From positions 1 through 64,000 of the forward strand of contig WGMZ01000010.1 in the NCBI GenBank assembly GCA_016124735.1: DNA of 64,000 nt, written 5' to 3'. Both the position numbers and the translations under genes were made by a program. A model generated the notes under the pieces. It was not told the origin of the DNA. It saw only the letters and a program-made list of their open reading frames with translations, and did not search any database. Below, piece by piece: positions 54,927-63,527 of this stretch; position 1 is the first letter of the stretch; each line of letters begins with the position of its first letter. The stretch comes from Bacteroidota bacterium (GTDB taxonomy: Bacteria; Bacteroidota; Bacteroidia; UBA8524).

Positions 54927-54934
54927 CAAAAATA
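54927..54934 (-). promoter_or_regulatory. -7 promoter box TAttTTTG before the PKD gene
   Basis: CAAAAATA on the plus strand is TATTTTTG on the minus strand, 21 bases before the ATG at 54905. It rules out the TTG at 54929 as the start codon. Confidence 0.55.
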
Positions 54935-55008
54935 AGACGAATAGTCCGTATTATCACTTATTTCCAACGATTTCACGCTTTGTTTATCCAAACTATCGGA
55001 CGAAAATT

Positions 55009-55668
55009 TCAATCCGGATTGAAAACGTAGGATATCAAATTGGCACCCATTTGCAGCGCCTTTGTTCTGATTTCAGGACTATCAGGATACGTCCCTGCAT
55101 CTTCCCAACCGTTTCCTAAATCGCACTCATAGGTATAAAAACAGACCAGGCGTCCTTCGTAAATAAGTCCGAATCCCTGCGGTGCTTTATTATCGTGTTC
55201 ATGTATCTTGGGCAGACCATTGGGGAAATTAAATTTTTGATGGTAAATGGGATGAGAAAAGGGCAACTCCACAAAATCAAGCTCAGGAAAAACCTTTTTC
55301 ATCTGCGGACGAACGAATGGATCCAAACCATAATTATCATCTATATGCAAAAAGCCTCCTGCAATAAGGTACTTCCGCATGTTTTCCGCATCTGCATCAC
55401 TCAGTCTAAAGGTGCCATGTCCGGTCATGTGTACGAAGGGATAATTAAACAACTCAAGACTCCCGGGTTCAACCACCGCTTCTTCCGGTTCCATGCGGGT
55501 ACCAAGGTTTTTATTGCAAAAGGCAATCAGATTGGGTAGCGAACTTCTGTTCGCGTACCAGTCGCCCCCTCCACTGTATTTCAATCGCGCAATTTGTACA
55601 TTTCTATTGCCCTGAAAAGCCAGCGAAAAACCGGAAAATAAAAGAATGAACAAAAATCTCTTGAGCAT
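55009..55668 (-). CDS. DUF4159-domain protein
   Basis: This 219-residue exported protein has a signal peptide (MLKRFLFILLFSGFSLAFQ) and the DUF4159 pattern: FQIARLKYSGGGDWYANRSSLPNLI, then LFNYPFVHMTGHGTFRLSDADAENMRKYLIAGGFLHIDDNYG, HPIYHQKFNFPNGLPKIHEHDN and GWEDAGTYPDSPEIRTKALQMGANLISYVF. The domain has a class I glutamine amidotransferase-like fold and is common in Bacteroidota; function unknown. It is a single gene 104 bp from the PKD gene, with the two in the same orientation. Confidence 0.87.
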   Translation of the reverse strand: MLKRFLFILLFSGFSLAFQGNRNVQIARLKYSGGGDWYANRSSLPNLIAFCNKNLGTRMEPEEAVVEPGSLELFNYPFVHMTGHGTFRLSDADAENMRKYLIAGGFLHIDDNYGLDPFVRPQMKKVFPELDFVELPFSHPIYHQKFNFPNGLPKIHEHDNKAPQGFGLIYEGRLVCFYTYECDLGNGWEDAGTYPDSPEIRTKALQMGANLISYVFNPD

Positions 55669-55781
55669 GACGGGAGCAAGTTAATGGAAAATAAATCGTC
55701 AATTCAATTGTAATAAATAATGCAAAATACTTTTAAGGCTTCCTTCAGATTGTACGACTCATAGATAAACCAACTTAAAAT

Positions 55782-56206
55782 ATGAAAATTAATATTCTGC
55801 TTACTATGGGCATCCTTCTTGGAGCAGTGGCCTGAGTTCATGTTCCCGTGTTTACGCAAGTCGAAATTATGTCAAGGGACATCAAGAATTTAAAGCAGTT
55901 GAAAAGCAAAAGAAATCAACCCGCGAAATCACAGAGTCCGCGGCCTTGTTGGAAAAACAAGCAGTTAGCCCCATCGAATTGGACAAGGCCGCAGCTCCAG
56001 AACCTGCTAAAAAGTTGAATGAAATCGTTCACCGCGCCATTCGGCATTTAGTCCATCTTGATTTTCAAAGTGCCTGGGAATTCAACAAATTGTGCGTAAT
56101 CGTCGCTCCTCTCTTACTACTTGTTGGAATTCAGGAAATAAGAAAGAGTATTAAAATCATTCGCCATTCAAGGCTTCAAAAAATTAAGGCTGGCAACAGC
56201 CAATAA
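55782..56206 (+). pseudogene. hypothetical lipoprotein gene with a one-base deletion
   Basis: ATG 55782 opens MKINILLTMGILLGAVA and hits a TGA at 55833-55835. Reading one frame over from the same point gives SSCSRVYASRNYVKGHQEFK and continues open to TAA 56206. The joined product would be MKINILLTMGILLGAVA(L)SSC..., a perfect lipoprotein signal with a lipidated Cys. A missing C in the GGCC run at 55829-55832 explains the break. The C-terminal part has a helical segment and one membrane helix (LCVIVAPLLLLVGIQEI). Either a true pseudogene or a sequencing slip. The end overlaps the convergent rsmE gene by 39 bp. Confidence 0.75.
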
Positions 56207-56863
56207 CGCTGCAGTTTCAGTTCGCAAGCGTTTCTCTCCAAATGAAATTCCTTTCCAACCCGCTGATTTAGCCAGTGCGTATTCCTCGGGAGTGAAATCG
56301 CCTTCCGGACCAATCAATATATGCACCGGACCTGAATAGGAGAAACCGGGTGTTAAATTCAATTCAGCTCCTTCACATACTCCAATCAGCCTGGTCGCCT
56401 CCACGTTTGTTGCAACAAAATCTTTCAAAGGAATCATGTCACTGATTTCTGGCAAATACCAACTCAAAGATTGTTTGCAGGCAGACAAAGCAATTTTCTG
56501 CAATCTTTCCATGTTCACCTGCTTCCTTTCCGAGCGGTCACAGCGAATAAATTGAATACCTGATAGTCCGATTTCAATGCTTTTTTCGAGCAACCACTCG
56601 ATTCGATCCATATTCTTTGTAGGAGCTACCGCCAAATAAATTGGATGCGTTGTGTTCGAAAAGTGTTTCGACTCCACAATGTCTAAATGGGTTTCCTTCT
56701 TTTTTATTTCTCTGATTCGGGCGGTATAGAGTCCGCCTTTACCATCCATTACAGAAATTTCGTCTCCAACCTTCTTACGCAAGACCTGCGTGGCATGCCG
56801 ACTTTCATCTGCATCCAGAATAATTTCTTTCTCCGTGAAAGATGAACTATAGAATAGCTGCAC
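56168..56863 (-). CDS. rsmE: 16S rRNA (uracil(1498)-N(3))-methyltransferase
   Basis: The 231-residue SPOUT methyltransferase modifies U1498 of 16S rRNA. It has an N-terminal PUA-like domain (MQLFYSSSF, ESRHATQVLRKKVGDEISVMDGKG) and a SPOUT C-terminal part with the SAM-binding knot HILIGPEGDFTPEEYALAKSAGWKGISFGEKRLRTETAAL. It is normal in length. Its end is convergent with a broken lipoprotein gene. The start is divergent from the AlkD-like gene, 42 bp apart. Confidence 0.95.
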   Translation of the reverse strand: MQLFYSSSFTEKEIILDADESRHATQVLRKKVGDEISVMDGKGGLYTARIREIKKKETHLDIVESKHFSNTTHPIYLAVAPTKNMDRIEWLLEKSIEIGLSGIQFIRCDRSERKQVNMERLQKIALSACKQSLSWYLPEISDMIPLKDFVATNVEATRLIGVCEGAELNLTPGFSYSGPVHILIGPEGDFTPEEYALAKSAGWKGISFGEKRLRTETAALLAVASLNFLKP

Positions 56864-56904
56864 CGGCCAAAGATACTAAAGATGATTTTCCCTTTCTTCG
56901 CCTA

Positions 56905-57570
56905 ATGGAATCTGCCATTCAATCTATTTACACAGAAATGCAAAAGGCCGGAAATGCGAAGGAAGCAGCTAAAATGGCCAAGTACATGAAAGATCGATAC
57001 CCCTACTTTGGCGTAAAAAGCCCAGCGAGAAAAGAAATACAAAAAGCTTATTTCCCCATCTGGAAAAAAGAATTCAAAGGGCGTGAAATGGAAATGGCTC
57101 AAAAGCTTTGGAATAAGCCGGAAAGAGAAATGCAGTATGTTGCCATGGATTGGATGAAAAGCACTTCCATCTGGAAAATTCCTGGGGCCATTGAGCAGAT
57201 TGAAACCTGGATTTGCCATGAAAGTTGGTGGGACAGCGTAGACTTTCTGGCGAGTACTTGCGTAGGCGGGTATTTTTTAAAGTTTCCCGGTGAGCGGGAT
57301 ATTTGGATTGAAAAATGGAACAACAGTCCTGATTTCTGGCTGAACAGAACGGCCATCATCTTTCAGTTAAAATACAAAAGCAAGATAGACACAGACCTAA
57401 TGTTCGCTGTGATGGATACCCACAAAGGCCAGAAAGAGTTTTTCATTCGGAAAGCCATTGGCTGGGCACTGAGGGAATTGAGCAAAACACAGCCTGAGAA
57501 AGTAAGGGAATATCTCTCCAGTCGGGAATTGTCTGGATTGAGTGTTCGGGAAGCGTCTAAATACCTATAA
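56905..57570 (+). CDS. AlkD-like DNA alkylation repair protein
   Basis: The 221-residue protein is of the HEAT-like AlkD family of DNA glycosylases that remove alkylated bases. It has the family residues MKDRYPYFGVKSPARKEI, then WWDSVDFLAS (the Trp/Asp of the active region), FWLNRTAIIFQLKYK and EFFIRKAIGWALRELSKTQP. ATG 56905 (MESAIQSIYTEM) is preferred to an in-frame start 21 codons upstream that overlaps rsmE. A bidirectional terminator follows. Confidence 0.9.
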   Translation: MESAIQSIYTEMQKAGNAKEAAKMAKYMKDRYPYFGVKSPARKEIQKAYFPIWKKEFKGREMEMAQKLWNKPEREMQYVAMDWMKSTSIWKIPGAIEQIETWICHESWWDSVDFLASTCVGGYFLKFPGERDIWIEKWNNSPDFWLNRTAIIFQLKYKSKIDTDLMFAVMDTHKGQKEFFIRKAIGWALRELSKTQPEKVREYLSSRELSGLSVREASKYL

Positions 57571-57598
57571 AAAAAGCCGGTAGCTTTCGCATACCGGC
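57571..57598. terminator. bidirectional intrinsic terminator
   Basis: Arms GCCGGTA (57576-57582) and TACCGGC (57592-57598) with an inner GC/GC pair. An A run precedes and a T-rich stretch follows, so it can end both the AlkD-like and the convergent M13 peptidase transcripts. Confidence 0.85.
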
Positions 57599-57638
57599 CT
57601 TGTCTTTTGTACCTGCTAATTTGTACTCTCGTACTGTA

Positions 57639-59687
57639 TTACCAGATAACTACTCTCTTTTCAGGATCTTTCTGTACCATCGGACTTCCATCCTTGCAAT
57701 CGAAGGCATTCCAGAATTCCTGCAAATTGCTAAGGGGACCAAGCACTCTGTATTGTCCTGGAGAATGTGGATCTGTGATGATACGCGTTCTTAGCTCTTT
57801 CTCTGTAATATTCTGTGCCCATACCTGAGCCCAACCTAAAAAGAAACGCTGCTGCCAGGTAAATCCATCTGAACCTTTACCTTTTGGAGGATGATCCCCA
57901 TAGTGTTTTTCCAAGGCATGGTAAGCCAGGGTAACCCCCGCCAGGTCGGCAATATTTTCTCCCTGGGTCAAGCTTCCATTGATATGAATGCCAGGTAATA
58001 CTTCAAAACCATCGAACTGAGCGACGATCATACCAGTCAGTTTGTTAAAGCGGTTTCTGTCGTTGGCAGTCCACCAATCATTCAGGTTACCGACTGCATC
58101 AAACTTAGAACCCTTATCGTCGAAGCCATGAGAAAATTCATGTCCAATCACTCCGCCAATGCCTCCATAGTTCAGGGCATCATCTGCATTTGGGTCGTAA
58201 AACGGCGGCTGAAGAATTCCAGCTGGAAAAACAATTTCATTGTTGCTTGCATTGTAATAGGCATTTACGGTTTGTGGGGTCATTCCCCATTCTGATTTAT
58301 CAACTGGTTTGCCGAGTTTATCCATCATCCGTTTGTAAGTAAACTCCGCAATGGCTTCCTCGTTTTCAAACAAGTTCTTGGGTTTGATATTCAGGGTAGA
58401 ATAGTCTCTCCATTTATCCGGATAGCCAATTTTATAGGTAAAGGCATTGAGTTTTTCCATTGCCTTTTCTTTGGTTGTATCGCTCATCCAGGTCAGGTTC
58501 ATGATCCGGTCTCTGAATACTTCCCGAATTTCCTCGACCATCTGGCTCACTTTCTTTTTCGAATCTTCAGAAAAATACTGCTTCACAAAAAGTTCTCCTA
58601 CCAGTTCACCCAGGTTTCCGTTCACCTTGCGCACTGCTCTTTCAGAAAAAGGTTTCATCTCCTGTGTTCCACGCAATACCCCACTGTAAAAAGCAAACTG
58701 AGAAGCCTCTATGTCCAGACTTAATACACCCGAATTATTGCTCAATACTTCCCATTTATAATAGGCCTTCCATACTTTCAGTGGACGCTCATTCCAGAGA
58801 GCTATTGCCTCTTTGAGGTAGGTTACCTGTTCAACAATGATGTCTTCCCACTCGGGTACCTGGGCCAATTCGAAATAACTTTTCCAGTCAAAGCCAGCAA
58901 AAGCGGCCTCAAATTCCTGTCTTGAGTATTTGTTATACCTTTTATCCGGGTCTCTTCTTTCGGTGCGGCTCATGGAGATCTCCGCCAGTTGCTTCTCCAG
59001 TTCAATCACATCAAGCGCTGCCGATTCTACATTTTCCGGATTGTCAATATATGAGAACATAGTTCTCAGGTGCTGACCATAACTTTCACGAATCATTCGG
59101 CTGGATGAATCCTCTTTGAGGTAATAATCCCGGTCGGGCAAATGCAAACCACTTTGTCCGAGATGAAGCCGGTTCATTCCGCTTTCCTTGGCGTCGCTAT
59201 CAACGTAAAGCGAAAAGAAGGTGCCCATTCCGACAGGTCTCCAGGTAGCTATTGTTTTCAGCAATTTTTCCTTGCTATCTGCCATTTCGATGGCTTCCAA
59301 ATATTTTTTTACAGGCTCTATACCTCTTGCGTTTCGCGCGGCACTATCCAGGCTTGCGAGATAAAAATCGCGCACCTGTTGCTCCGGACTATTCGCCGGA
59401 TACGCCTTTTTCGTTTTCAGAAGATTTTCGAGGATTCCTTCTATATGATCCTGGTTTTGTTTGGACAGAACATTAAACACCCCCCATCGACTGTCAGTTG
59501 CCGGCATCGGATTTGCCTTTTTCCAGCCTCCAATGGCATATTCATAAAAATCCGTGCATGGGTTGGCCTCAGTATCGAGGTTTTCTAAGTTATACCCTTT
59601 TTTCTCTTCTATCATGTTCCAGGCGCTTAGTGCCATACCTCCCAGGATAACCGCACTGGCAAGCCAGAGTTTGGACGCATTCTTCAT
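57639..59687 (-). CDS. M13-family (neprilysin-like) metallopeptidase
   Basis: This 682-residue zinc peptidase has an N-terminal signal/membrane segment (MKNASKLWLASAVILGGMALS), an M13 N-terminal domain (about 35-430, NPCTDFYEYAIGGWKKANP) and the catalytic domain with HEFSH (VIGHEFSHGFDDKGSKFD), ENIADLAG and the substrate-binding NAYYNASNNEIVFPAGILQPPF. Zinc ligands and the catalytic Glu are all present. It probably cleaves peptides in the periplasm. ATG 59687 is chosen because it heads the signal; 43 upstream in-frame codons look non-coding. Confidence 0.93.
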   Translation of the reverse strand: MKNASKLWLASAVILGGMALSAWNMIEEKKGYNLENLDTEANPCTDFYEYAIGGWKKANPMPATDSRWGVFNVLSKQNQDHIEGILENLLKTKKAYPANSPEQQVRDFYLASLDSAARNARGIEPVKKYLEAIEMADSKEKLLKTIATWRPVGMGTFFSLYVDSDAKESGMNRLHLGQSGLHLPDRDYYLKEDSSSRMIRESYGQHLRTMFSYIDNPENVESAALDVIELEKQLAEISMSRTERRDPDKRYNKYSRQEFEAAFAGFDWKSYFELAQVPEWEDIIVEQVTYLKEAIALWNERPLKVWKAYYKWEVLSNNSGVLSLDIEASQFAFYSGVLRGTQEMKPFSERAVRKVNGNLGELVGELFVKQYFSEDSKKKVSQMVEEIREVFRDRIMNLTWMSDTTKEKAMEKLNAFTYKIGYPDKWRDYSTLNIKPKNLFENEEAIAEFTYKRMMDKLGKPVDKSEWGMTPQTVNAYYNASNNEIVFPAGILQPPFYDPNADDALNYGGIGGVIGHEFSHGFDDKGSKFDAVGNLNDWWTANDRNRFNKLTGMIVAQFDGFEVLPGIHINGSLTQGENIADLAGVTLAYHALEKHYGDHPPKGKGSDGFTWQQRFFLGWAQVWAQNITEKELRTRIITDPHSPGQYRVLGPLSNLQEFWNAFDCKDGSPMVQKDPEKRVVIW

Positions 59688-59819
59688 AGCATTTGTTTTT
59701 TGAGGCCGTGAATTTAGGCAATTCACAGATTCTCCGACAGGATTCGAGAAATACTTAGCAGCCCCCTTACCGGAACAAAGCCTGCAGTTTCGATCTGCTT
59801 CCTTTGTGGCACACAAGCA

Positions 59820-60290
59820 TCAATTGACAATTTTATCTGCACAATAGCTGGAGGCAAAGGCCTCCGGCTTTGCTTTAAAACAGAAGCCCATCCCTAAAAT
59901 ATATCCCGTTGCTTCTTTCAGTGCAGAGTTCGATTCGAATTGTGGATTGGTATTGATATCGGCATGCACTTCCAATTCAACATCATAACGATCCAGAAGA
60001 TCACATAACTTATAGGCTATATCTACTGACATAGCCACTTCCGTAATCATGCGTTCCTTTAGCGAAGTAAGGTTCTTTTTTCGTTCCTGATTGATGAACA
60101 TAAAGCCTCCCTTTTTCTGACGCACAAAAACAATGACCGTAGCATACTCGGTCCAATTGCCTTTCACCTGCGAATCGGTGCCGATACAAACTTTTAATTT
60201 GTTTCCGGCTGCTGCTTCTCTGTTTATCGCCGATTCGACTTCATCCAGAATATTATCTGATAGTTGTGTACCCTCAAAATTTCTCCACAT
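59820..60290 (-). CDS. YkuK-like (DUF458) RNase H-fold protein
   Basis: The 156-residue protein matches the YkuK/DUF458 group of the RNase H-like fold: KVCIGTDSQVKGNWTEYATVIVFV near residue 35, then KKGGFMFINQERKK, ELEVHADINTNPQFESNSALKEATGYILGMGFCFKAKPEAFASSYCADKIV. The acidic residues in the first strand (GTDSQ) and in HADIN are the likely metal ligands. Function not known. ATG 60290 (MWRNFEG) is preferred over a TTG 6 codons upstream. Confidence 0.82.
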   Translation of the reverse strand: MWRNFEGTQLSDNILDEVESAINREAAAGNKLKVCIGTDSQVKGNWTEYATVIVFVRQKKGGFMFINQERKKNLTSLKERMITEVAMSVDIAYKLCDLLDRYDVELEVHADINTNPQFESNSALKEATGYILGMGFCFKAKPEAFASSYCADKIVN

Positions 60291-60995
60291 AACCCGAATT
60301 TTCCCCAAGATAGAGAAAATGAGTTAAGCGTATGTTATGTACCTAATGATGTATCCTCAACACTGCACTTTAAACTGTAAACCCATTAGAAACTCTGAGC
60401 CGCTCGGCCCGGAAAGCCTGAGCGGCATGTTGAAATTTCATAAGCATCCGTATACTTCCCTCAGTACCTTTTTATGGAAGGATTCATCATTCCATTTTGC
60501 TTCTTTCTATTTCCTTTTTTTAAGAAAAAAAGGAAGAAAAAATCGCGCTTGCTTCCTCAATGACCCGCTAAGCCTTCCTCCGCTGTCCCGCACGTGCGGG
60601 ATTGCCGCTCCATCAGGCAGCGGGGGCCCTCCCGACAAATTCGGGACGGAAGCCAAGCGCCTATTGCTGTCGCCAGCATAAGATAACATCTCAGTCTGTT
60701 CGATATAGATAAACTTCGTGCGGGTGGGCTGGCCAAAATGCGGGCCGCGCGCTGGCGTGATGTTTTTTTTAGGGAGGCCAGATGCAATGGCCGACCGTTA
60801 AGAAAAAAACAGAGAGCGCGGAAGCTTATTTTGGCCTTGATTTTTTGGTTCGTTTTGTATCATGACAAAATGAACATACAATTAAGAAAGAAAGAAACAG
60901 GATTATTCTCGCAAATCAGAAGTGGTCTTGAAGCGGTGACTCATTTGAAATTTACTTTCAAAAACACTCCACTCTCCACACTAAACGCTATTCCA
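60291..60995. other. intergenic region with dispersed repeat copy B
   Basis: About 700 bp with no supported gene. It holds the repeat at 60437-60944 and, after it, about 50 bp of plain sequence to the stop codon of the phosphoesterase gene on the minus strand. An open frame at 60738-61004 lies across the repeat and is not conserved in copy A. Confidence 0.7.
60437..60944 (+). repeat. dispersed non-coding repeat, copy B (about 508 bp; conserved core 60500-60892)
   Basis: The second copy of the repeat at 16482-16996, in the same orientation. It keeps the leading hairpin (about 60510-60533), the 14-base palindrome CCCGCACGTGCGGG (60587-60600), TCCCGA/TCGGGA arms (about 60632-60648), and the closing hairpin GTTCGTTTTGT (60848-60858)/ACAAAATGAAC (60865-60875). 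In that hairpin a G-T pair replaces the A-T pair of copy A, so the stem would still form in RNA. Confidence 0.85.
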
Positions 60996-62249
60996 TCAAG
61001 CTAATTCAAATACGGTAATCTCAGGCAGAATGCCCACCCTTCCCGGATAGCCAATAAAGCCAAAGCCACGGTTTACATAGAGCTGCTGTCCGTTTTGTTC
61101 GTACATGCCGGCCCATTGTTTATAGATGTATTGCACCGGACTCCATTTGAAGAATTTGTTTTCGATACCCAATTGGGCACCATGGGTATGGCCCGAGAAC
61201 ATGGCAGCGATATCCCTGTGCTCTTTTCGTACAACTGCATCCCAATGGGAAGGATCATGAGACATGAGGAGTTTGAAATCAACTTTTTGCATTCCTCTTT
61301 CGGCAAGATTTACATCTCCTCTTTTTGGGAACCGAGCACTGTGTCCCCAGTTCTCCACTCCCAGAAGTCCCAGTTTCCTGCCACCAATTTCCAGCACCTC
61401 GTGTTCATTTCTCATCAGGTTCCATCCAATTTCTTTATGCGTATTCACCAGGTCGCGAAAATTTTGTTCCATGGCTTCTTTGCTTTCCCAATGATGGTAC
61501 AACCCGTAATCATGATTTCCCAAGATAGAATAGGTTCCGATATCCGCCTTGATACCCCGAAAAATATCAACCATGTCATTGGCTTCCCAGGCAAAATTGT
61601 TAACCAAATCGCCGGTGAACATGAAAATATCAGGTTTGGTGTCCTTTACCATTTGGACTCCTTTGGCCACAGCGTCAATGTCGGCCAGACTACCGCTGTG
61701 AATGTCAGACAATTGCACAATTCGCTTACCTCGCCATGCTTTAGGAAGATTAGGGATTTCCAGTTTGACCCGATGGACCTGGTAATCGTAAGCACTCTTG
61801 TAAACTCCTCGCAGCATAAGATAAAATGGCACGGCCGCCGTAATTGCACCTGCACTGTAGATGAAGTCAGCACGAGACATGCCTCCTTTCTCCTCTATCT
61901 TTTGCACATTTCTTTTGCGGTAACGTTCCGTCATCCACTCAAAAAATCGCAATACATCTTCAAACAACACGAACACCGTGAAGATGATTTTTGAAACATA
62001 GAATGCCATGACAAAACCCGAAAAGAAGGTTCGGAAAGTTCCGTAGCGTTCGGCTGTTACTGAAGTAAAGAAATATAGGAAGCCCGCGAGTACTGCCAAC
62101 GTAATTCCAAAATGAACAGCGCCAACAAAGCGTCTCCAAAACTTGCGCTTCCCCCGCATAAGAAAGCGGATGGCGCGGTAGGCAAATAAGTCGGTAATGA
62201 TAATAAATCCGAAGACAAAAACCAGCGTATTCAATAGGGGTGACTTCAT
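60996..62249 (-). CDS. membrane-anchored metallophosphoesterase
   Basis: This 417-residue protein has three or four N-terminal membrane helices (about 1-110), then a calcineurin-like phosphoesterase domain (about 150-410). The metal-site motifs are all present: LSDIHSG, FTGDLVNN, LGNHDYG, LMSHDPSHWD and FSGHTHGAQLG. Family members of this type (YaeI-like, DUF membrane plus phosphoesterase) may act on UDP-sugar or nucleotide substrates at the membrane; the substrate is not known. It is divergent from the proline dehydrogenase gene. Confidence 0.92.
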   Translation of the reverse strand: MKSPLLNTLVFVFGFIIITDLFAYRAIRFLMRGKRKFWRRFVGAVHFGITLAVLAGFLYFFTSVTAERYGTFRTFFSGFVMAFYVSKIIFTVFVLFEDVLRFFEWMTERYRKRNVQKIEEKGGMSRADFIYSAGAITAAVPFYLMLRGVYKSAYDYQVHRVKLEIPNLPKAWRGKRIVQLSDIHSGSLADIDAVAKGVQMVKDTKPDIFMFTGDLVNNFAWEANDMVDIFRGIKADIGTYSILGNHDYGLYHHWESKEAMEQNFRDLVNTHKEIGWNLMRNEHEVLEIGGRKLGLLGVENWGHSARFPKRGDVNLAERGMQKVDFKLLMSHDPSHWDAVVRKEHRDIAAMFSGHTHGAQLGIENKFFKWSPVQYIYKQWAGMYEQNGQQLYVNRGFGFIGYPGRVGILPEITVFELA

Positions 62250-62295
62250 TCTGTTTATGCGGAATAAACCGCGGGTTTCTTAAAGTGCTTTTTAC

Positions 62296-62303
62296 TAATT
62301 TTG
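62296..62303 (+). promoter_or_regulatory. -7 promoter box TAatTTTG before the proline dehydrogenase gene
   Basis: TAATTTTG fits TAnnTTTG. It covers the in-frame TTG at 62301, so that codon is not the start. Confidence 0.5.
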
Positions 62304-62321
62304 AGCCGAAATTTTAAGCCA

Positions 62322-63527
62322 TTGGAACCTACAGGATATCCGGAAACCGAATTTTCATTTACCGACACTTCCATCGCTTTTCAGGATAAAAGCAACGAAG
62401 ATCTCAAAAAAGCCAGGCTCATGTTTTCAACCTTTAATTACAAATGGTTGTTAAAAATGGGCCCTTCAATAGCCAAATTCGGATTAAATGCCGGACTGCC
62501 CGTAAAAGGTCTCCTGATGGATACCATTTTCGCTCAATTCTGCGGTGGAGAATCCATCGAAGATTGTGCCGAAACAGTCGAACGGCTCCATAAAGCAGGT
62601 ATAGGAACTATTCTCGACTACTCAGTGGAAGGTCAGGAGGATGAAAGAACTTTTGATGCGACAGCTCAGGAAATTATCCGAACCATAGAAAAAGCAGCGG
62701 AGGAGCCGGATAAAATTCCGTTTTCTGTATTTAAAGTCACAGGAATCGCACGCTTCATAATTCTCGAAAAAGCAACAAAAGGCGAAGATCATTTGGCAGG
62801 CGACGATTTGGCAGAATTTCAACGGGTAAAAAACCGATTCTTCAAAATAACCGGCCGTGCGGCCGAATTAAAAATTCCAATTTTGGTCGATGCCGAAGAA
62901 ACATGGATTCAGGTAACCATCGACCGTTTGACGGAAGAGGCCATGCGCCAATATAATAAAGAGGCATGTATCGTATACAATACTCTTCAGTTCTATCGTC
63001 ACGATCGCCTCGAGTACCTGAAAAGTTGTATTCTCAATGCTCAGGAAGAAGGCTATTATCTGGGCTACAAATTGGTACGCGGTGCGTATATGGAAAAAGA
63101 AAGACTTCGGGCGTATAAAAGCGGATATCCCTCTCCAATTCAAAGGTCCAAAGCAGAATCTGACCTGGATTTCGACAAAGGACTGCGGATTTGCATTGAC
63201 TACATCGACCGGGTTCATATTGTGGCAGGAACCCATAACGAACAATCCTGCCGGTTCCTCACAGAACTCATGCATGAAAAAGGAATTGCAGTAAACGATA
63301 AAAGCGTTTACTTTGCACAGCTGCTTGGAATGAGCGATCATATCAGTTACAATCTTGCTCATGCAGGCTACAATGTGGCGAAGTACGTGCCTTATGGCCC
63401 GTTAAAAGAAGTACTCCCTTATCTTTCAAGAAGAGCGGAAGAAAACAGTTCTGTAAAAGGACAAGCAGGCAGAGAATTGGGCCTGATTAACGCCGAATTA
63501 AAAAGAAGAAATCAAAATCCGAAATGA
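62322..63527 (+). CDS. proline dehydrogenase family protein
   Basis: The 401-residue FAD enzyme of the proline oxidase barrel family would oxidise proline to pyrroline-5-carboxylate. It has a beta/alpha-barrel with GTILDYSVEGQEDERTFDATAQEII, VTGIARFIILEKA, IPILVDAEETWIQVTID and the substrate-recognition GYKLVRGAYMEKERLRAYKSGYPSPIQRSKAESD, then HIVAGTHNEQSCRF and YGPLKEVLPYLSRRAEENS near the end. The start is uncertain: TTG 62322 (MEPTGYPETEFSF) is the first codon clear of the promoter; ATG at about 62421 is an alternative. It overlaps the next gene by 4 bp (ATGA). Confidence 0.85.
   Translation: MEPTGYPETEFSFTDTSIAFQDKSNEDLKKARLMFSTFNYKWLLKMGPSIAKFGLNAGLPVKGLLMDTIFAQFCGGESIEDCAETVERLHKAGIGTILDYSVEGQEDERTFDATAQEIIRTIEKAAEEPDKIPFSVFKVTGIARFIILEKATKGEDHLAGDDLAEFQRVKNRFFKITGRAAELKIPILVDAEETWIQVTIDRLTEEAMRQYNKEACIVYNTLQFYRHDRLEYLKSCILNAQEEGYYLGYKLVRGAYMEKERLRAYKSGYPSPIQRSKAESDLDFDKGLRICIDYIDRVHIVAGTHNEQSCRFLTELMHEKGIAVNDKSVYFAQLLGMSDHISYNLAHAGYNVAKYVPYGPLKEVLPYLSRRAEENSSVKGQAGRELGLINAELKRRNQNPK

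Noticed and set aside
60738-61004. Possible small protein across repeat copy B
   Set aside because: The frame is broken in copy A by one-base length differences, the composition is unlike the real genes here, and it overlaps the 3' end of the phosphoesterase gene.
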